A stretch of 64,000 bases of DNA from Lotus japonicus (Eukaryota; Streptophyta; Magnoliopsida; Fabales; Fabaceae). The first letter of the stretch is position 1; every line of letters begins with the position of its first letter. The notes beneath the pieces are model-generated. The model was not told the DNA's origin. It worked only from the letters and a program-made list of their open reading frames with translations, and did not search any database. The position numbers and the translations under genes are program-made. Positions 9,426 through 21,382 of the stretch are shown in pieces. The DNA is taken from NCBI RefSeq assembly GCF_012489685.1, contig NC_080044.1:65148732-65212731 (forward strand), in the 5' to 3' direction.

Positions 9426-11374
9426 CTTCACTACAAATGCCTAAAATTTTAAAGAGTTCAGGGTCTTAAATGTAAAAATGGACGGCCTACAGACTGCAGT
9501 CATTATGATAAATTGATAAACTGATAGGCATTATTAGTATATGATGATTAAGTATTAACAATGCCTATCAGTTTGATAGTATATATTAACAATATAGCAT
9601 GCAATTGCAAGATTATGTAGTTAAGATGAGATTGATAGGTCCAAGTGTAGAAATAAATTTCAGTATCATGAAAAATTTGAAAATTAACCATATAAATAAT
9701 GCAATACACCAAAATGCAGTTCTCTGATCTATGATTCTTCTCAATTATCTTCAATTTTTCAAGACAGGGTAACATACATCATCGCTATTACAACTACCAT
9801 GCAACTAGACATGGTTGCCAACCAGGAGCTGAAATATGTCATATTGCTTGTAAGGGACCTATAGTCTAGCCTATACACCAAGCATGGTGATAGGATTGGT
9901 GCCACAAGGATTTGATGTTTAGGGTGTAGAACCCCTAATTTCTCCAATCTGCTCCAGTATACAAAATCCCAGGAACAAGGCAAGAATAAGTGCAAAACGT
10001 TACTGAGTAATTCGAGAGTCTAGTCCCATTCCACAATTCCCAAATTACAATTCGGATCCCTTTTACTCTCTTTGCTCTCCTTTTATTCCTATAACAGACC
10101 CTCTTAGTCCTAACTAACTAACTAACCATGAAAACTATCAACTACTTAGTTAAATTAACAGTAAAGCAGCCTCTATCAATGTCATGATCCTCTATATCTC
10201 TCCTACTTCTACTCTCATAGACTCTCCTAAAATTGGAGCCCAATTCCTCACTAGGCCTGTTTACTAAATAAATCCAGCCAGTGTTTTTTTAAAAGCTCTT
10301 TTAACTAAAGAAGCCAGACCGTAAGCCATTTGAAAAGTCTTTAGGCCTAATACTAACAATAGACTGTTAAATAGAATTTCAGTCCAGATCAAGTGAGACT
10401 TTTAAAAAGGTCAGGTGAAGCCTTGTAAATACTATATAGCCTACATAAGATCTACGGGCTAGACTCGGCCTTAAGTTTGGAAAGTAAGGTTCAGGCCTTA
10501 GAAAGCCTAGCCCAGCCTAGCCAACAAATTATTATCTTTTTTGATCTTTGAACAGATATCACCACAGGTATAGTGTTGAGATTAGCCCTAGAGCTGAGAT
10601 TAATCTTTATTAAAACCTTCAGCTGAGTGACTCCAAGATATGAGCTTTCATAATGGAAGGTCAAGTTTGTCTAGGGCTGTAGTCCTATTTCACAATGATC
10701 AACCTCTATCAACATATAATTATCTACATTGTAATGCAATGAATTCCTTCACAAGCTATATATATTTAAAAATATCTTTTTTGCAACTAATCTTCACTCT
10801 ATCACATTGAAGAAAAGATTAGAAAAATACTCATCTATACTAACTTGTTGGCTCCAATACATTCAACTAACTCATTTGAGCAAATTAACTCAATTGAATG
10901 ATAAGTTCTCTGAAATATTATTTTGTAAATATCCACAAAGAAGAGTTGACTTTGGGCTATAAACATATTTAATAGCTCTTAGTAGTAGTTCTATACTTCT
11001 ATTAGAAAGGCTGTTATATTTACCAAATAAAAGTTTTGCTGAAATAGCATTTTATTTCACGTTCATGGTCAGAATCAGCAACCTAAATGAAAAATCATAA
11101 AGATATATATATATTTTACATGAACAACATATTAGAAATATCATCTTATCATCTCAAACCATCTTAGACACTAAGTCAACACTGCAGTCAGGGGATACAC
11201 TGAGCAACTTCAGTGTTGCAAAATAGTTTTGCAGAAGCAACTGTTTTACAAAATTTTAAGCAAGAAAATAGTGGAATCCTTAATGCCAAAACATTTAAGA
11301 TTGCAAGATGCAGTCATAGAATTTGATATATAAAAAAAGATCAAGAAGACTATTAAATGTTGTAGACAACCAAA
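9426..11374. other. intergenic, weak repeat traces only
   Basis: No gene found. 10010-10130 contains a polypyrimidine tract followed by TAACTAACTAACTAACC, and 10240-10530 is rich in AGGCCT/GCCTAGCCC words of the kind seen in old plant repeats. No ends or duplications could be fixed. Confidence 0.4.
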
Positions 11375-11379
11375 GCTTC

Positions 11380-11539
11380 TGTTGAGATATGTAGATAAAA
11401 TAAATAGGGAATAAATATATTTAGTATATTTTATCTTTTATTAGGATAGATCTTTTCCTTATTTAGCTATCCCTAAACTCTTGTATATATATATGTACTC
11501 AGCTTCATGGAATAATCAATCAGAATATTTCATTCAAGT
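11380..11539 (+). repeat. 5' LTR (160 bp)
   Basis: Begins TGTTGAGATATG and ends CATTCAAGT directly before the primer-binding site. A TATATATATAT run about 45 bp before the end could serve as TATA box. The flanking duplication indicates an end in GT rather than the usual CA. Confidence 0.9.
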
Positions 11540-11551
11540 TGGTACCAGAGC
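11540..11551 (+). other. primer-binding site
   Basis: TGGTACCAGAGC directly follows the LTR; it differs by one base from the common plant initiator-tRNA-Met primer site TGGTATCAGAGC. Confidence 0.85.
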
Positions 11552-11943
11552 TTTCTGATTCAAGTCTCCCTCTGGTTTACTAGTTTAGTTTAGGGTTTCA
11601 GCCATCGTAGGCTAACCCTTATTTTTACCAGTTAGAATTCCGGAAGCAACCACCGGCCGCCACCACTTCTGTTGGCTGCTGCTACCATAGTCCGCTGCTG
11701 CCACCACTGTGTCGTGATCAGCCGCCACCGCCAGCCGCTGCCGTCGCCGCCGGTCGCCGCTGACAATTTTTCTGGGTTTGCTTGTTTTTATTCCAGGATT
11801 CCTCTTCTGTGGTTCGTTTCTGTGTTTGAGGTCTCTTGTTTCTGTTTTTTGGCCTGTTCCAGTCAGTGAGCCTTTCGTTTGAAGTGTGTTTGGATTTGTT
11901 TGGTTGCGGTTGTTTTCCCTGTCTCTGTTTGTTCTTTTTCTTC

Positions 11944-14900
11944 ATGGAGGATTTGCTGAAGGATAAGTCTCCCAAGGGTGAGAAGAAGAGTCTCATCTCA
12001 TTTGCTTTTTCTGGGACTCCTGTTATCACTTCTGAGAAGTTGAATGAGGCAAATTATCTAGATTGGTCCAATGCTGTTGAGATCTGGTTTTTGGGTCAAG
12101 GTTTGTCCGAGCACCTTACTAAAAAGTGTGCTGATATTGATGCTTCTGAGAAGAAGGAATGGGAGAAGGCTGATTATCAACTTGTTTCTTTATTATACCA
12201 GGCAATTGAACCTAGACTGATTGTTGACTTTCGTCCCTACAAAACATGTTATGATGTGTGGAAAAAGGCACAGGACATCTATGCTAATGATATTCAGCGG
12301 TTGTATGATTCAGTACGTAATTTGGCAAATCTCCAGATGACTGATCTTAATTTGCCGTCTTACCTGAATAAGGCACAATCTACCATTGTGGAGCTGAAGT
12401 CAATGCTGGTTAATGACGATTTGAAGAAGGTGCTGGAGAAACTTGACAATATGTTCATGGTGTTTGTTTTGCATGGTCTCCATAAGGATCTGGAATCTGT
12501 TCGAAACCAGACCCTTACTAATCCCAATATTCCTACAGCGGAGGAGCTTATTAATCGTTTACTTCGTGTTCCTTCATCTGCCACTTCAGCTAGACTTGAA
12601 TCTCATACAGCCTCTGATTCCTCTGCTCTCATATCAAATTCTTTTGAGTCAGGGGGTCGAGGTCGTGGTCGTAAAGGTGGTGGACGTGGAAGAGGAGGTA
12701 GAGGAAATCTCCATTGTTCTTACTGTAAGAGGGATGGACACACACAGGATCGTTGTTACTCTCTAGTTGGGTTTCCAGACAAAACTGCTAATGTCGCACA
12801 GTCTATGGAGTCCAAGGTTGAATCTGATGGTGCAAAGAACCACTCATTCTCAGCTGATGAGTACAAGGAATATCTCCAGCTGAAGGGCGCTCAACGATCA
12901 TCTTCGTCAGCAACTGTTGCTCAAACCGGTAATTCTACAGTTTGTTACTCTCATTCTACACCTGTTGGATCCTGGGTTTTGGATTCCGGTGCCTCAGATC
13001 ATCTCACTGGTAATCCTTCCTTTTTCTCTAACTTATCTTCACCCAAAACTACACACCATGTTACCCTTGCAAATGGCTCGAAAGTACAAGCCACCGGTGT
13101 TGGGCAGACATCTCCTCTTCCTACACTACCTTTGAGTTCTGTTCTATTAGTTCCGGGATGTGCTTTTAATCTTATTTCTATCAGTAAATTAACCAAATCA
13201 TTAGGTTGTGCCATAACTTTTACCTCTGATTCCTTCTTTATACAGGACCGGAGTACGGGACGGATGATTGGAGCAGGATCTGAATCACATGGTCTCTATT
13301 ATCTACAACAACCATCTTCTGCAATTTGTGCGGCTGCTGCTGAGTCTCCGAGTTTACTTCATCGTCGTCTGGGACATCCGAGTTTGGACAAATTAAAGAA
13401 GATGGTGCCTTACTTGTCGCAGTTAGAGTCTTTGGAATGCGAGTCATGTCAGCTTGGGAAGCATGTTAGGTCGTCTTTTCCTAGTAGTGTCAATAAAAGG
13501 GCCCTACATCCATTTGATGTCATTCATTCTGATGTTTGGGGTCCAAGTCGTGTTTCTTCTATCTTAGGATATAGGTATTATGTCAGTTTTATTGATGATT
13601 TCTCCAGGTGTACTTGGATATTTTTAATGAAAGATAGATCTGAGTTGTTTAGTATCTTTCAAAATTTTTGTCATGAAATTGAAACTCAATTTGATAAGAA
13701 AATTCGTGTTCTGCGAAGTGATAATGCTAAAGAGTATTTTTCTGATTCCTTTAACTCTTTTATGAAGTCTCATGGCATTATACATCAGTCTAGTTGTCCA
13801 CATACACCCCAACAAAATGGGGTAGCTGAGAGAAAACATAGACATATTGTGGATACGGCTCGTACTTTATTGATCAATGCTAATGCACCTTTAAAGTTTT
13901 GGGGTGAAGCTGTTTTGACTGCAGGATATTTGATAAATCGGATGCCATCATCTGTTTTGGGTAATCAGATTCCTCATTCCATGTTGTATCCTAGGGAATC
14001 TTCATTTTGTGTTCTGCCTCGTGTCTTTGGTTGTACTTGCTTTGTTCATGATCTTTCACCAGGTCGTGATAAGATGTCTGCTCGGGCTGTCAAATGTGTC
14101 TTTTTAGGTTACTCTCGTGTTCAAAAAGGGTATAAGTGTTACTCTCCATCCACACATAAGTTCTACACTTCTGCAGATGTCACGTTCTTTGAAGATACAC
14201 CTTACTTTGTTACAACTGGTCAACAATCTGATCTAGATATCTTTCCTGTGGTTTTACCTGTTCCTCAAGTGTCTATGTCACCATCTTCGGTCGTTACTCC
14301 TCAAGCAGACACTTCCACTCCATCAGCGCCAGCTCCTGATATGTCTCGTTATCGCATTACTTATGAGCGTCGCCCATGACGTACTGTAACGGATGAGCCC
14401 CACGACTCAGTTTCTGCAGGAAATGAGACATGTGATTTGGTTCCTCATCCAGCCTCCTCTCCTGCTTCGGATCCTGTTGACTTGCCCATTGCCCTTCGGA
14501 AAGGTAGTCGTTCTACTCGTAATCCCCATCCTATTTATAATTTTCTCTCATATCATCGCTTGTCCCCTGCATACTACGCTTTTGTTTCTACCATATCTTC
14601 CATTATTGTACCTAAGACTATACAGGAGGCCCTATCTCACAAAGGTTGGCGTCAAGCGATGATTGACGAGATGACAGCTTTAGAGTCTAATAATACATGG
14701 GAGCTTGTTCCTCTTCCTGCAGGGAAATCTATTGTTGGGTGTCGTTGGGTCTTTAATGTTAAAGTAGGCCCTGATGGACATATTGATCGATTGAAGGCTC
14801 GTCTTGTTGCCAAAGGGTACACTCAGGTTTATGGCTTGGATTATAGTGATACTTTTTCACCAGTTGCAAAGATGGCATCTGTCCATTTATTTTTGGCCAT

Positions 14901-16145
14901 GGCTGCTATGCGACATTGGCCCTTGTTTCAGCTGGATATTAAAAATGCTTTCTTACATGGTGATTTGGAAGAAGAGATCTATATGGAGCAACCACCGGGG
15001 TTTATTGCTCAGGGGGAGTCAGGACTAGTTTGTAAATTGCAAAAGTCTCTGTATGGTCTGAAACAATCACCCCGAGCTTGGTTTGGCCGTTTCAGCAATG
15101 TTATTCAGCAGTTTGGGTTAGTTCGTTGTGAAGCGGATCACTCAGTCTTCTTTAGGTGTTCATCCTCAAAGACGTTCATTTATCTTGTTGTCTATGTGGA
15201 TGATATTGTAATCACCGGTGATGACCAAGAGGGCATACAAGCTCTTAAGCAGCACCTGTTTCAGCATTTTCAGACTAAGGATCTTGGATCTTTGCATTAC
15301 TTTCTTGGGATTGAGGTAGCTCAGTCAAAGTCTGGCATTGCTATTTGTCAAAGAAAGTATGCGCTTGATATTTTGGAAGAAACAGGCCTTCTTAACTGCA
15401 AGCCTGCGGATACTCCTATGGACCCTAATGTGAAGCTTCTGCCTAACCAGGGGGAGCCTTATTCTGATCCAGGAAGATATAGGAGGTTAGTAGGAAAGTT
15501 GAATTATCTCACAATGACCAGGCCTGATATATCATTCTCTGTTAGTGTTGTCAGTCAGTTTTTAAACTCTCCTTGTAAGAGTCATTGGCAGGCTGTTATT
15601 CGGATACTTCAATACATAAAAGGGTCGCCTGGAAAAGGTCTTGTTTATACTGATAGAGGTCATACTAGTATTACTGGATATTCAGATGCGGATTGGGCAG
15701 GTGATGCAGGTGATAGGAGATCCACCTCTGGTTATTGTGTTTTTATTGGTGGAAATCTCATCTCTTGGAAGAGTAAGAAACTGTTGTTGCTAGATCAAGC
15801 ACCGAAGCTGAGTATCGTGCTATGGCTCATACTACGTGTGAGCTCTTGTGGTTGAAGCACTTACTTCAGGAGTTGAAGTTTTGTGCGATTACTCCTATGA
15901 ACTTAGTATGTGACAATCAGTCAGCTTTACATCTTTCTTCTAATCCGGTTTTTCATGAACGAACAAAACATATAGAAGTTGATTGTCATTTTATTAGGGA
16001 GAAGATTCTTTGTGGTACTATCAAGACTTCTTCTGTTTGCTCTCAAGATCAGCTGGCTGATATTTTTACCAAGTCTTTACGAGGTCCCCGGATAAAATAT
16101 ATATGTGACAAACTGGATGCATACGATTTATATGCTCCAACTTGA
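11944..16145 (+). pseudogene. copia gag-pol, one nonsense codon and one frameshift
   Basis: The likely start is ATG 11944 (MEDLLKDK); the frame is open upstream to 11836 but that part is leader-like. Gag (FSGTPVITSEKLNEANYLDW) is followed by an Arg/Gly-rich stretch and a CCHC knuckle CSYCKRDGHTQDRCY near 12714, protease DSGASDH near 12979, integrase zinc region HRRLGHPS...CESCQLGK and core with FDVIHSDVWGP and FIDDFSR. An in-frame TGA at 14377-14379 interrupts the linker between integrase and reverse transcriptase; the codon context (a CG-containing Arg codon turned to TGA) suggests C-to-T change. Reverse transcriptase with YVDDIVITGDD follows to 15855. Near 15777-15785 a small deletion shifts frame within RNase H; the remainder (15822-16145) ends LADIFTKSL...YAPT. 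Confidence 0.9.
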
Positions 16146-16152
16146 GGGGGAG
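16142..16152 (+). other. polypurine tract
   Basis: TTGAGGGGGAG lies directly upstream of the 3' LTR and overlaps the pol stop codon region, the usual arrangement in plant copia elements. Confidence 0.85.
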
Positions 16153-16312
16153 TGTTGAGATATGTAGATAAAATAAATAGGGAATAAATATATTTAGTAT
16201 ATTTTATCTTTTATTAGGATAGATCTTTTCCTTATTTAGCTATCCCTAAACTCTTGTATATATATATGTACTCAGCTTCATGGAATAATCAATCAGAATA
16301 TTTCATTCAAGT
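16153..16312 (+). repeat. 3' LTR (160 bp)
   Basis: By eye base-for-base the same as the 5' LTR, beginning TGTTGAGATATG and ending CATTCAAGT, followed by the GCTTC duplication. Confidence 0.9.
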
Positions 16313-16464
16313 GCTTCTACTTTGATAAAATCAATCAAAAGAACATTATCATGGGTGTCAGACTCCCGGTTACCTTCTGATGACAATAGTATTTCTGGCA
16401 CAGAAGCATCCCATGTGACTGTTGCCACTGTTATTCTTCAAATACTTGAAGAAAGAGACACAAC

Positions 16465-18707
16465 TCATGCAAGATCAAAGTCATGACAAATTTTTGAAAC
16501 TCGCCTTCTGAATAAGGGTTCCAATCGAAATGAAGGAACTCCACTCTGCCACTTCTTTGCTTTGTACATCTCATTCCATGCTTGTACTATTTCATCGATT
16601 TGGAATGCTAGACCTGTTAGAGAGAAAGTAAGTATATGTAAATATCTATCATTATATCTACTAAGCTCAAAGTTTCTAATTGTCATGAAAACATACCATC
16701 TACTGCAGTATTATTTGAACAGTGGTTCTTCAACATCACAGCTATATCAGTAGGAGAAGCTCCAGCAAGTTCAAACTTCTCAAACGCAGCTTCTAGAGAT
16801 TCATGCCATATTGGTATCCCTAATTTGAACTCTACAATTGAGCGTTCATACAGCATGGTACCCCATTGAAGATTTACTTGAGACCTCATATTTGCCTCCT
16901 GTGCAGCAATTTCATCTGAGGATATAATTTTAAAAAGGCCATCCAACTCCATGCTCTGTAAATTTAATCCAACATCCTTCGAATCGGAGATTTTACTCAA
17001 GTGTTGGTCTTTTGATTTTTCCAATATCTGCATTCCTTTCTCCATATTTTCCTCAGCGCTATTGTAAAGCTGAAGAACCTCAGTGGCAGGCCATGTTACT
17101 AAATCCACATTACTACTGAGTGCATGATACCAAGAAAGTTTTGCTAGCTCAAACTTCTGCTGTCCTAGTGCAAGAAACCCTTCATAAAAATCTGCCTTTA
17201 TTTTAATGGCTGCTTCATATTGTTCTCCTGCTTTCGCGTATTCTTTCTGTGCCCAGTCATATGAACTTTTGATTTGTTCACATAGATTCTCTTTAGAAGA
17301 ATCTTCTGTGAAATATACTTTCTTCCTTGCTCTGGACATATGCACATTTCCCCAGTTGAACAATGCCAGAGCAGTCATCTCTTGAAACTTATCTCCTGCC
17401 ATGTCAAATAGGCATTGAGCTTCTTCACTTGTAACTGTCTCCTCCAAAGCCTCAGAATAGAGCTTCATCCCAAGTTCATGAAAATCCAAGTATCTGTCAG
17501 ATTCAAACCCAACATGGTTCTTGAACAGTTTGGCAAACTGAAGTATCCAATCCTCAATACAAGATGAGCTAATAACTTCCTTTGCCTTTACCACACAACC
17601 ATTCTCAGGTACGTTGTTAATGCCAACCATTTTCGCCTCCTTTACTTTGTGGTTCTCAAAAAATGGATCCTGCTGCTGAGGAGTAACTTCTACTACGTAC
17701 ACGCGAATAGAACCATGAGATCCTGTTTCAGCCCATTTTAATTCTTCGTCAGAAGTGATTGTGACCAAATCACTTTCGTGGTCCCTGTATTTGACAAGAA
17801 AAGCTCCTAGGCCTGGGAATCGGTCATGAATAACTTCTCTTAACTGCAAGAGGCTAAAATTAGCAGGCAATTCAGCGCATCTTATATCTTCACCAAAAAT
17901 CAGTTTTGCTGTTTTCTTAGGTACATCTTCCTTTCTACCCTTACTTTTCTCCTCTACAACTTCCTTAATATCAGCCTTCTTCTCATAAAATTTTTCCTTG
18001 GCCTTCTTCTTTTTGGACGTGTTGGTCTTCCTCTCTACTACATTTATACGATCCTCAGACTTCTTCTCTTCAAGTTTCTCCTCAGCCTGCTTTTCTAGAA
18101 CTTTTTTATCACGTGGCTTCTCTTCCTCTTTATTGCTCTTCTTCTTTCGTGTCTTCTCTTTCACAACCTTTTCTGGAGGCAAAGCATTAGGAGGTTCAAC
18201 ATAATCTGGAGGTAACTCAATTACTGTATCATTCACTCTTAATCCTTTCTCCTCAAGTGCATTTTTCACCTTTTCTGAGACCTCCAATGCCATGACATTA
18301 TTCGGCTCTGTCTTCAAAACAGCACTCACATCTCTCAGAGCTAAATCCAGTCTATTCAAAGCCTCATAGCACCTTGCCCTCTTCAACAGAGCTTTACTGT
18401 ATTTCGGTGTCACTTCAAGAGCCAGATTGCACTCATGAATCGCCCTCGGATACTCCGTGATCCCCATCTGCATGTAACACGCAGCCATGTTACTCCGTAG
18501 ATAGGACACATCAGCGTGATTCCTCGGAAGCAATTTGAGGGCTTTCTCATATTTTAGCATAGCTCCCTCGAGATCCCTCTTTTGGAACAGCTTGTTCCCC
18601 TCATCCTTCAACTCTTGAGACATGGATATAAATACCATAGTATCATTGTCATATCCTCTATCTTCATTTGCTTCTCCTACTTGCTTCTTTTTGTTCCCCA
18701 TTTTCAA
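16465..18707 (-). CDS. PHOX/CLMP1-like TPR and PB1 domain protein
   Basis: Two exons: 18707-16697 and 16613-16465, joined G|GT (phase 1), giving about 719 residues. The N-terminus is basic (MGNKKKQ; the ATG at 18701 may be the true start). A three-repeat TPR block occupies about residues 30-145 ([52 protein letters not shown]). A long Lys/Glu-rich coiled stretch follows (about 175-265), then a PB1 domain ([31 protein letters not shown] with the acidic OPCA part). The C-terminal half has a second helical repeat region ([20 protein letters not shown]). This order is that of plant PHOX1-4/CLMP1 proteins, HSP90/HSP70 co-chaperone-like factors linked to chloroplast separation. Intact frame; the copia element lies just past its stop. 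Confidence 0.9.
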
Positions 18708-19430
18708 TCCAACACCAAGTAATCACTTCTCTTATCTACTACAATACTCAAGGTTCAGTCCAATACACACACAAGAAAACCAATTACAAAGAACTTCAAA
18801 TATAATCAACTTGACAGGATCCAAAAACAAAGAAAATGATGCATAATATACAACAAACAAATGGGTAGCTATTAGGAAACAAGTTGAAAATCTCAAAGCA
18901 GTGCTATGATTATGAAGATTGACTTGGGTTACCCTCTTACCACAATGGCTTGAAAAGAGTCAATTCAATACAAAAATACCCTTGTCTCCAAAATGGGATT
19001 TTTTTTTCTGCTAATACGAATCCCAGCTCAGAGAAGGAAATTCCAGACTGGTTGTGTGCAAAACTAGAGGAAAAATCAAAACTTGGGAGAAGAGAGTTAC
19101 TTATCTGGGTGGAAATTGATGGGAAAATGAAAAAGCTGCAAACTTTGGAAGGAAACTCCAAAGACAAGTCTTGCGGCGTTGTCCTTTTGTAATGCAGAAG
19201 AAAGACAAGACATAGAATAGAATAGAATGTGTTGTGTTTTCACAATCTTGACGTTAACGCCACAAAAAGCACAGCACAGAATCCAGATAGATAACGTAAG
19301 CTTGTTTCTCAACTCAACAACTCAGCTCAGAATCTTAAATCTAATACACTATCATCTTTTTCTTTCTTTGCTTTCTCTTCTTTATACAAGTCTCTCTCAC
19401 ATTTTACATCACTAATTAAGGAATAAAAAT
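18708..19430 (-). promoter_or_regulatory. leader and promoter region of the PHOX-like gene
   Basis: Upstream of the start codon on the minus strand; CT-rich strings at 19350-19400 (seen from plus) suit a leader or promoter. No single element could be assigned. From 19430 to 20820 the sequence is A/T-rich and I see nothing coding. Confidence 0.35.
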
Positions 19431-20820
19431 AAATTTTTTAATATAAATATTTATTAATTAAGTTTAAATATGTTTCATGTCTCTTTAATATGGGGGGCGT
19501 CTTAATTAGTCCGTGAAAGTTTTTTCATAATAATCCCTAAAATTATTATTTTTTATTTGAATTAAGGATAAGTGGAGAGTGATGAATGTTTCGTTCGCTG
19601 AAAACAATGGTGACGACGAAAAGAAGTTGTGGGTGGGGAGGAGGGAGGGGGAGAAGGGGTAATTAGAGACGACCAAAGCTAATGAATGAAATTTAGAGGG
19701 ATCAAAATTGATGTGAAAAGTTCATATGTAATGTCATTTAATTAAGTAAGAAAAAGTGGATTTTATAGTTGTGAATAAAATTTCTAAAAACTGAATTAGA
19801 TGCGATCATATATTACATGGACTTAAAACATACTTAACCTTTGTGTATTGTAATTTTCATTTCCAACATTTTTTCCACGTTTGTAGTTTTGTTTTATCAT
19901 TATTGCAAACAAAACGCACCCAGTAAGCCAGATGCAAACTCCATCTTTTTGTACGTTCTTCGGTGTTGGTTTGTAGTAGATGCTGAATTTTGGCGTTTCT
20001 TGTAAAGTGTAAAATTGTTCCTATATATCCACATTTAATCAGCAACAAATAATTATTAATGATTTAATTTCATGTAGTTCTCATCCAACTATCTTACGTG
20101 ACCCTCATATTGTCACACGTTGGATTTAGATGATTAATCATTAGGCAAGATATGTAGTTGAGTTAGCATAAACAATCATTTAATTCATAAGATAAAAACA
20201 ATGATGTTGTAGGATAATATTATAGAATTCAGTTCTAAAATCTTGAAATTATTATGTGTTAACACATAAGTGTGTATTTGTTGTGGCAAGTAGATCAAGT
20301 TCTTGATACATGAGATTAATTTTACTAGTCAATTGTTAAAATTAATGTTGTAGAACTAATTCGGTAAAATCGATTTTCTTTTTTATAAATGCTATTAGTT
20401 AGTAGTCGCCACACCTCATTTTTGGAAAAATATGAAAACTGGCATAGGATCTTCTCAATTATAATTTTTTTGAAGCTTCCCTAAGTTAAAATTTTATGTT
20501 TATTTTTTTCATACTTGTTAAATAAGTGAATTATTTAAATATTTAAGAAGAGAAATAGACACACAATTTCAATTCACATAGGTTAAATTAGTGTTGTTAA
20601 CGGATCCTGTTTTTGTGAACCACCACATTTGCAAGGTGTTACAGTCTGGAATAGTTTGCAGTTTACACCACTACAGTAAAAGAGAAATTGTCAGAAAAGA
20701 CTAAAAGAACAAATAAATTTTGATAAAACAAAAAGAATCAAATTCTTTTCCGATAAGGACACAGATGGTTTATTGAACTTGAATAACTTAAAATTGTTGA
20801 TTACATAAATGAATAGACGG

Positions 20821-21044
20821 GTAATAAGGAGGGCCGGCTCAAGGCCAAGCCACCCACCCAAGCAAGGGCTTTAGGCCTTCAATTTTTTATTTATTTTACC
20901 AAGTAAAAAAAAGGCCTCCAATTTTTCTACTAAGTAAAAATGACCCCAAAAAATTTAATAAATAAATATTTCTTGAGGTAAAAAGACCTCACTTTTAAAA
21001 TTTGCTTTAGGTCTCGTTTAGTGTTTGGCCGGCCTGGTAATAAG
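20821..21044. mobile_element. hAT-type MITE with 8-bp TSD
   Basis: GTAATAAG occurs at 20821-20828 and again at 21037-21044. The 208-bp interior starts GAGGGCCGGCTCAAGG and ends GTTTGGCCGGCCTG, an imperfect terminal inverted repeat around GGCCGGC. Length, 8-bp duplication and lack of coding sequence fit a non-autonomous hAT element. Confidence 0.8.
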
Positions 21045-21382
21045 TAAGAATGATATTAATGGCTCAAGATTTTTTATTTTAAATATCCAAGAATCCCAGT
21101 TCATTGATAGTAGAAGTCATTCATATAATTTAATCACCCCGCCGAAAATCTCTGTTTTTACCTAATTAGTGAATGTGTTCATCAACTGTTTATGTCATGC
21201 ACGCACGTATTTAATTTAACATTATGATCTAATTGCAGAATGTTTGATGAAGAGGAGACACCTAAAATATAATCATAATAGTTCTCTTAAGATCCTCTTC
21301 ACGTCTTATTTGTATTCCTTTTTTTTTTTGACAACTCTTATTTGTATTCCTACCCATATATATACTAATTTAAAATGTAAGT

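Larger units (their letters stand above)
11375..16317 (+). mobile_element. Ty1/copia LTR retrotransposon, complete, with 5-bp TSD
   Basis: The element spans 11380-16312 (4933 bp) between copies of GCTTC at 11375-11379 and 16313-16317. It has two 160-bp LTRs that look identical, a tRNA-Met-type primer site, gag-pol in copia order (gag, protease, integrase, reverse transcriptase, RNase H) and a polypurine tract. Identical LTRs mean a recent insertion. The coding region is nevertheless broken twice, so it could move only with proteins supplied by another copy. It sits about 150 bp past the stop codon of the PHOX-like gene, in convergent orientation. Confidence 0.95.

Noticed and set aside
10240..10530. 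An AGGCCT-rich stretch as a named repeat family
   Set aside because: Word usage looks like old plant repeats but no borders were found.
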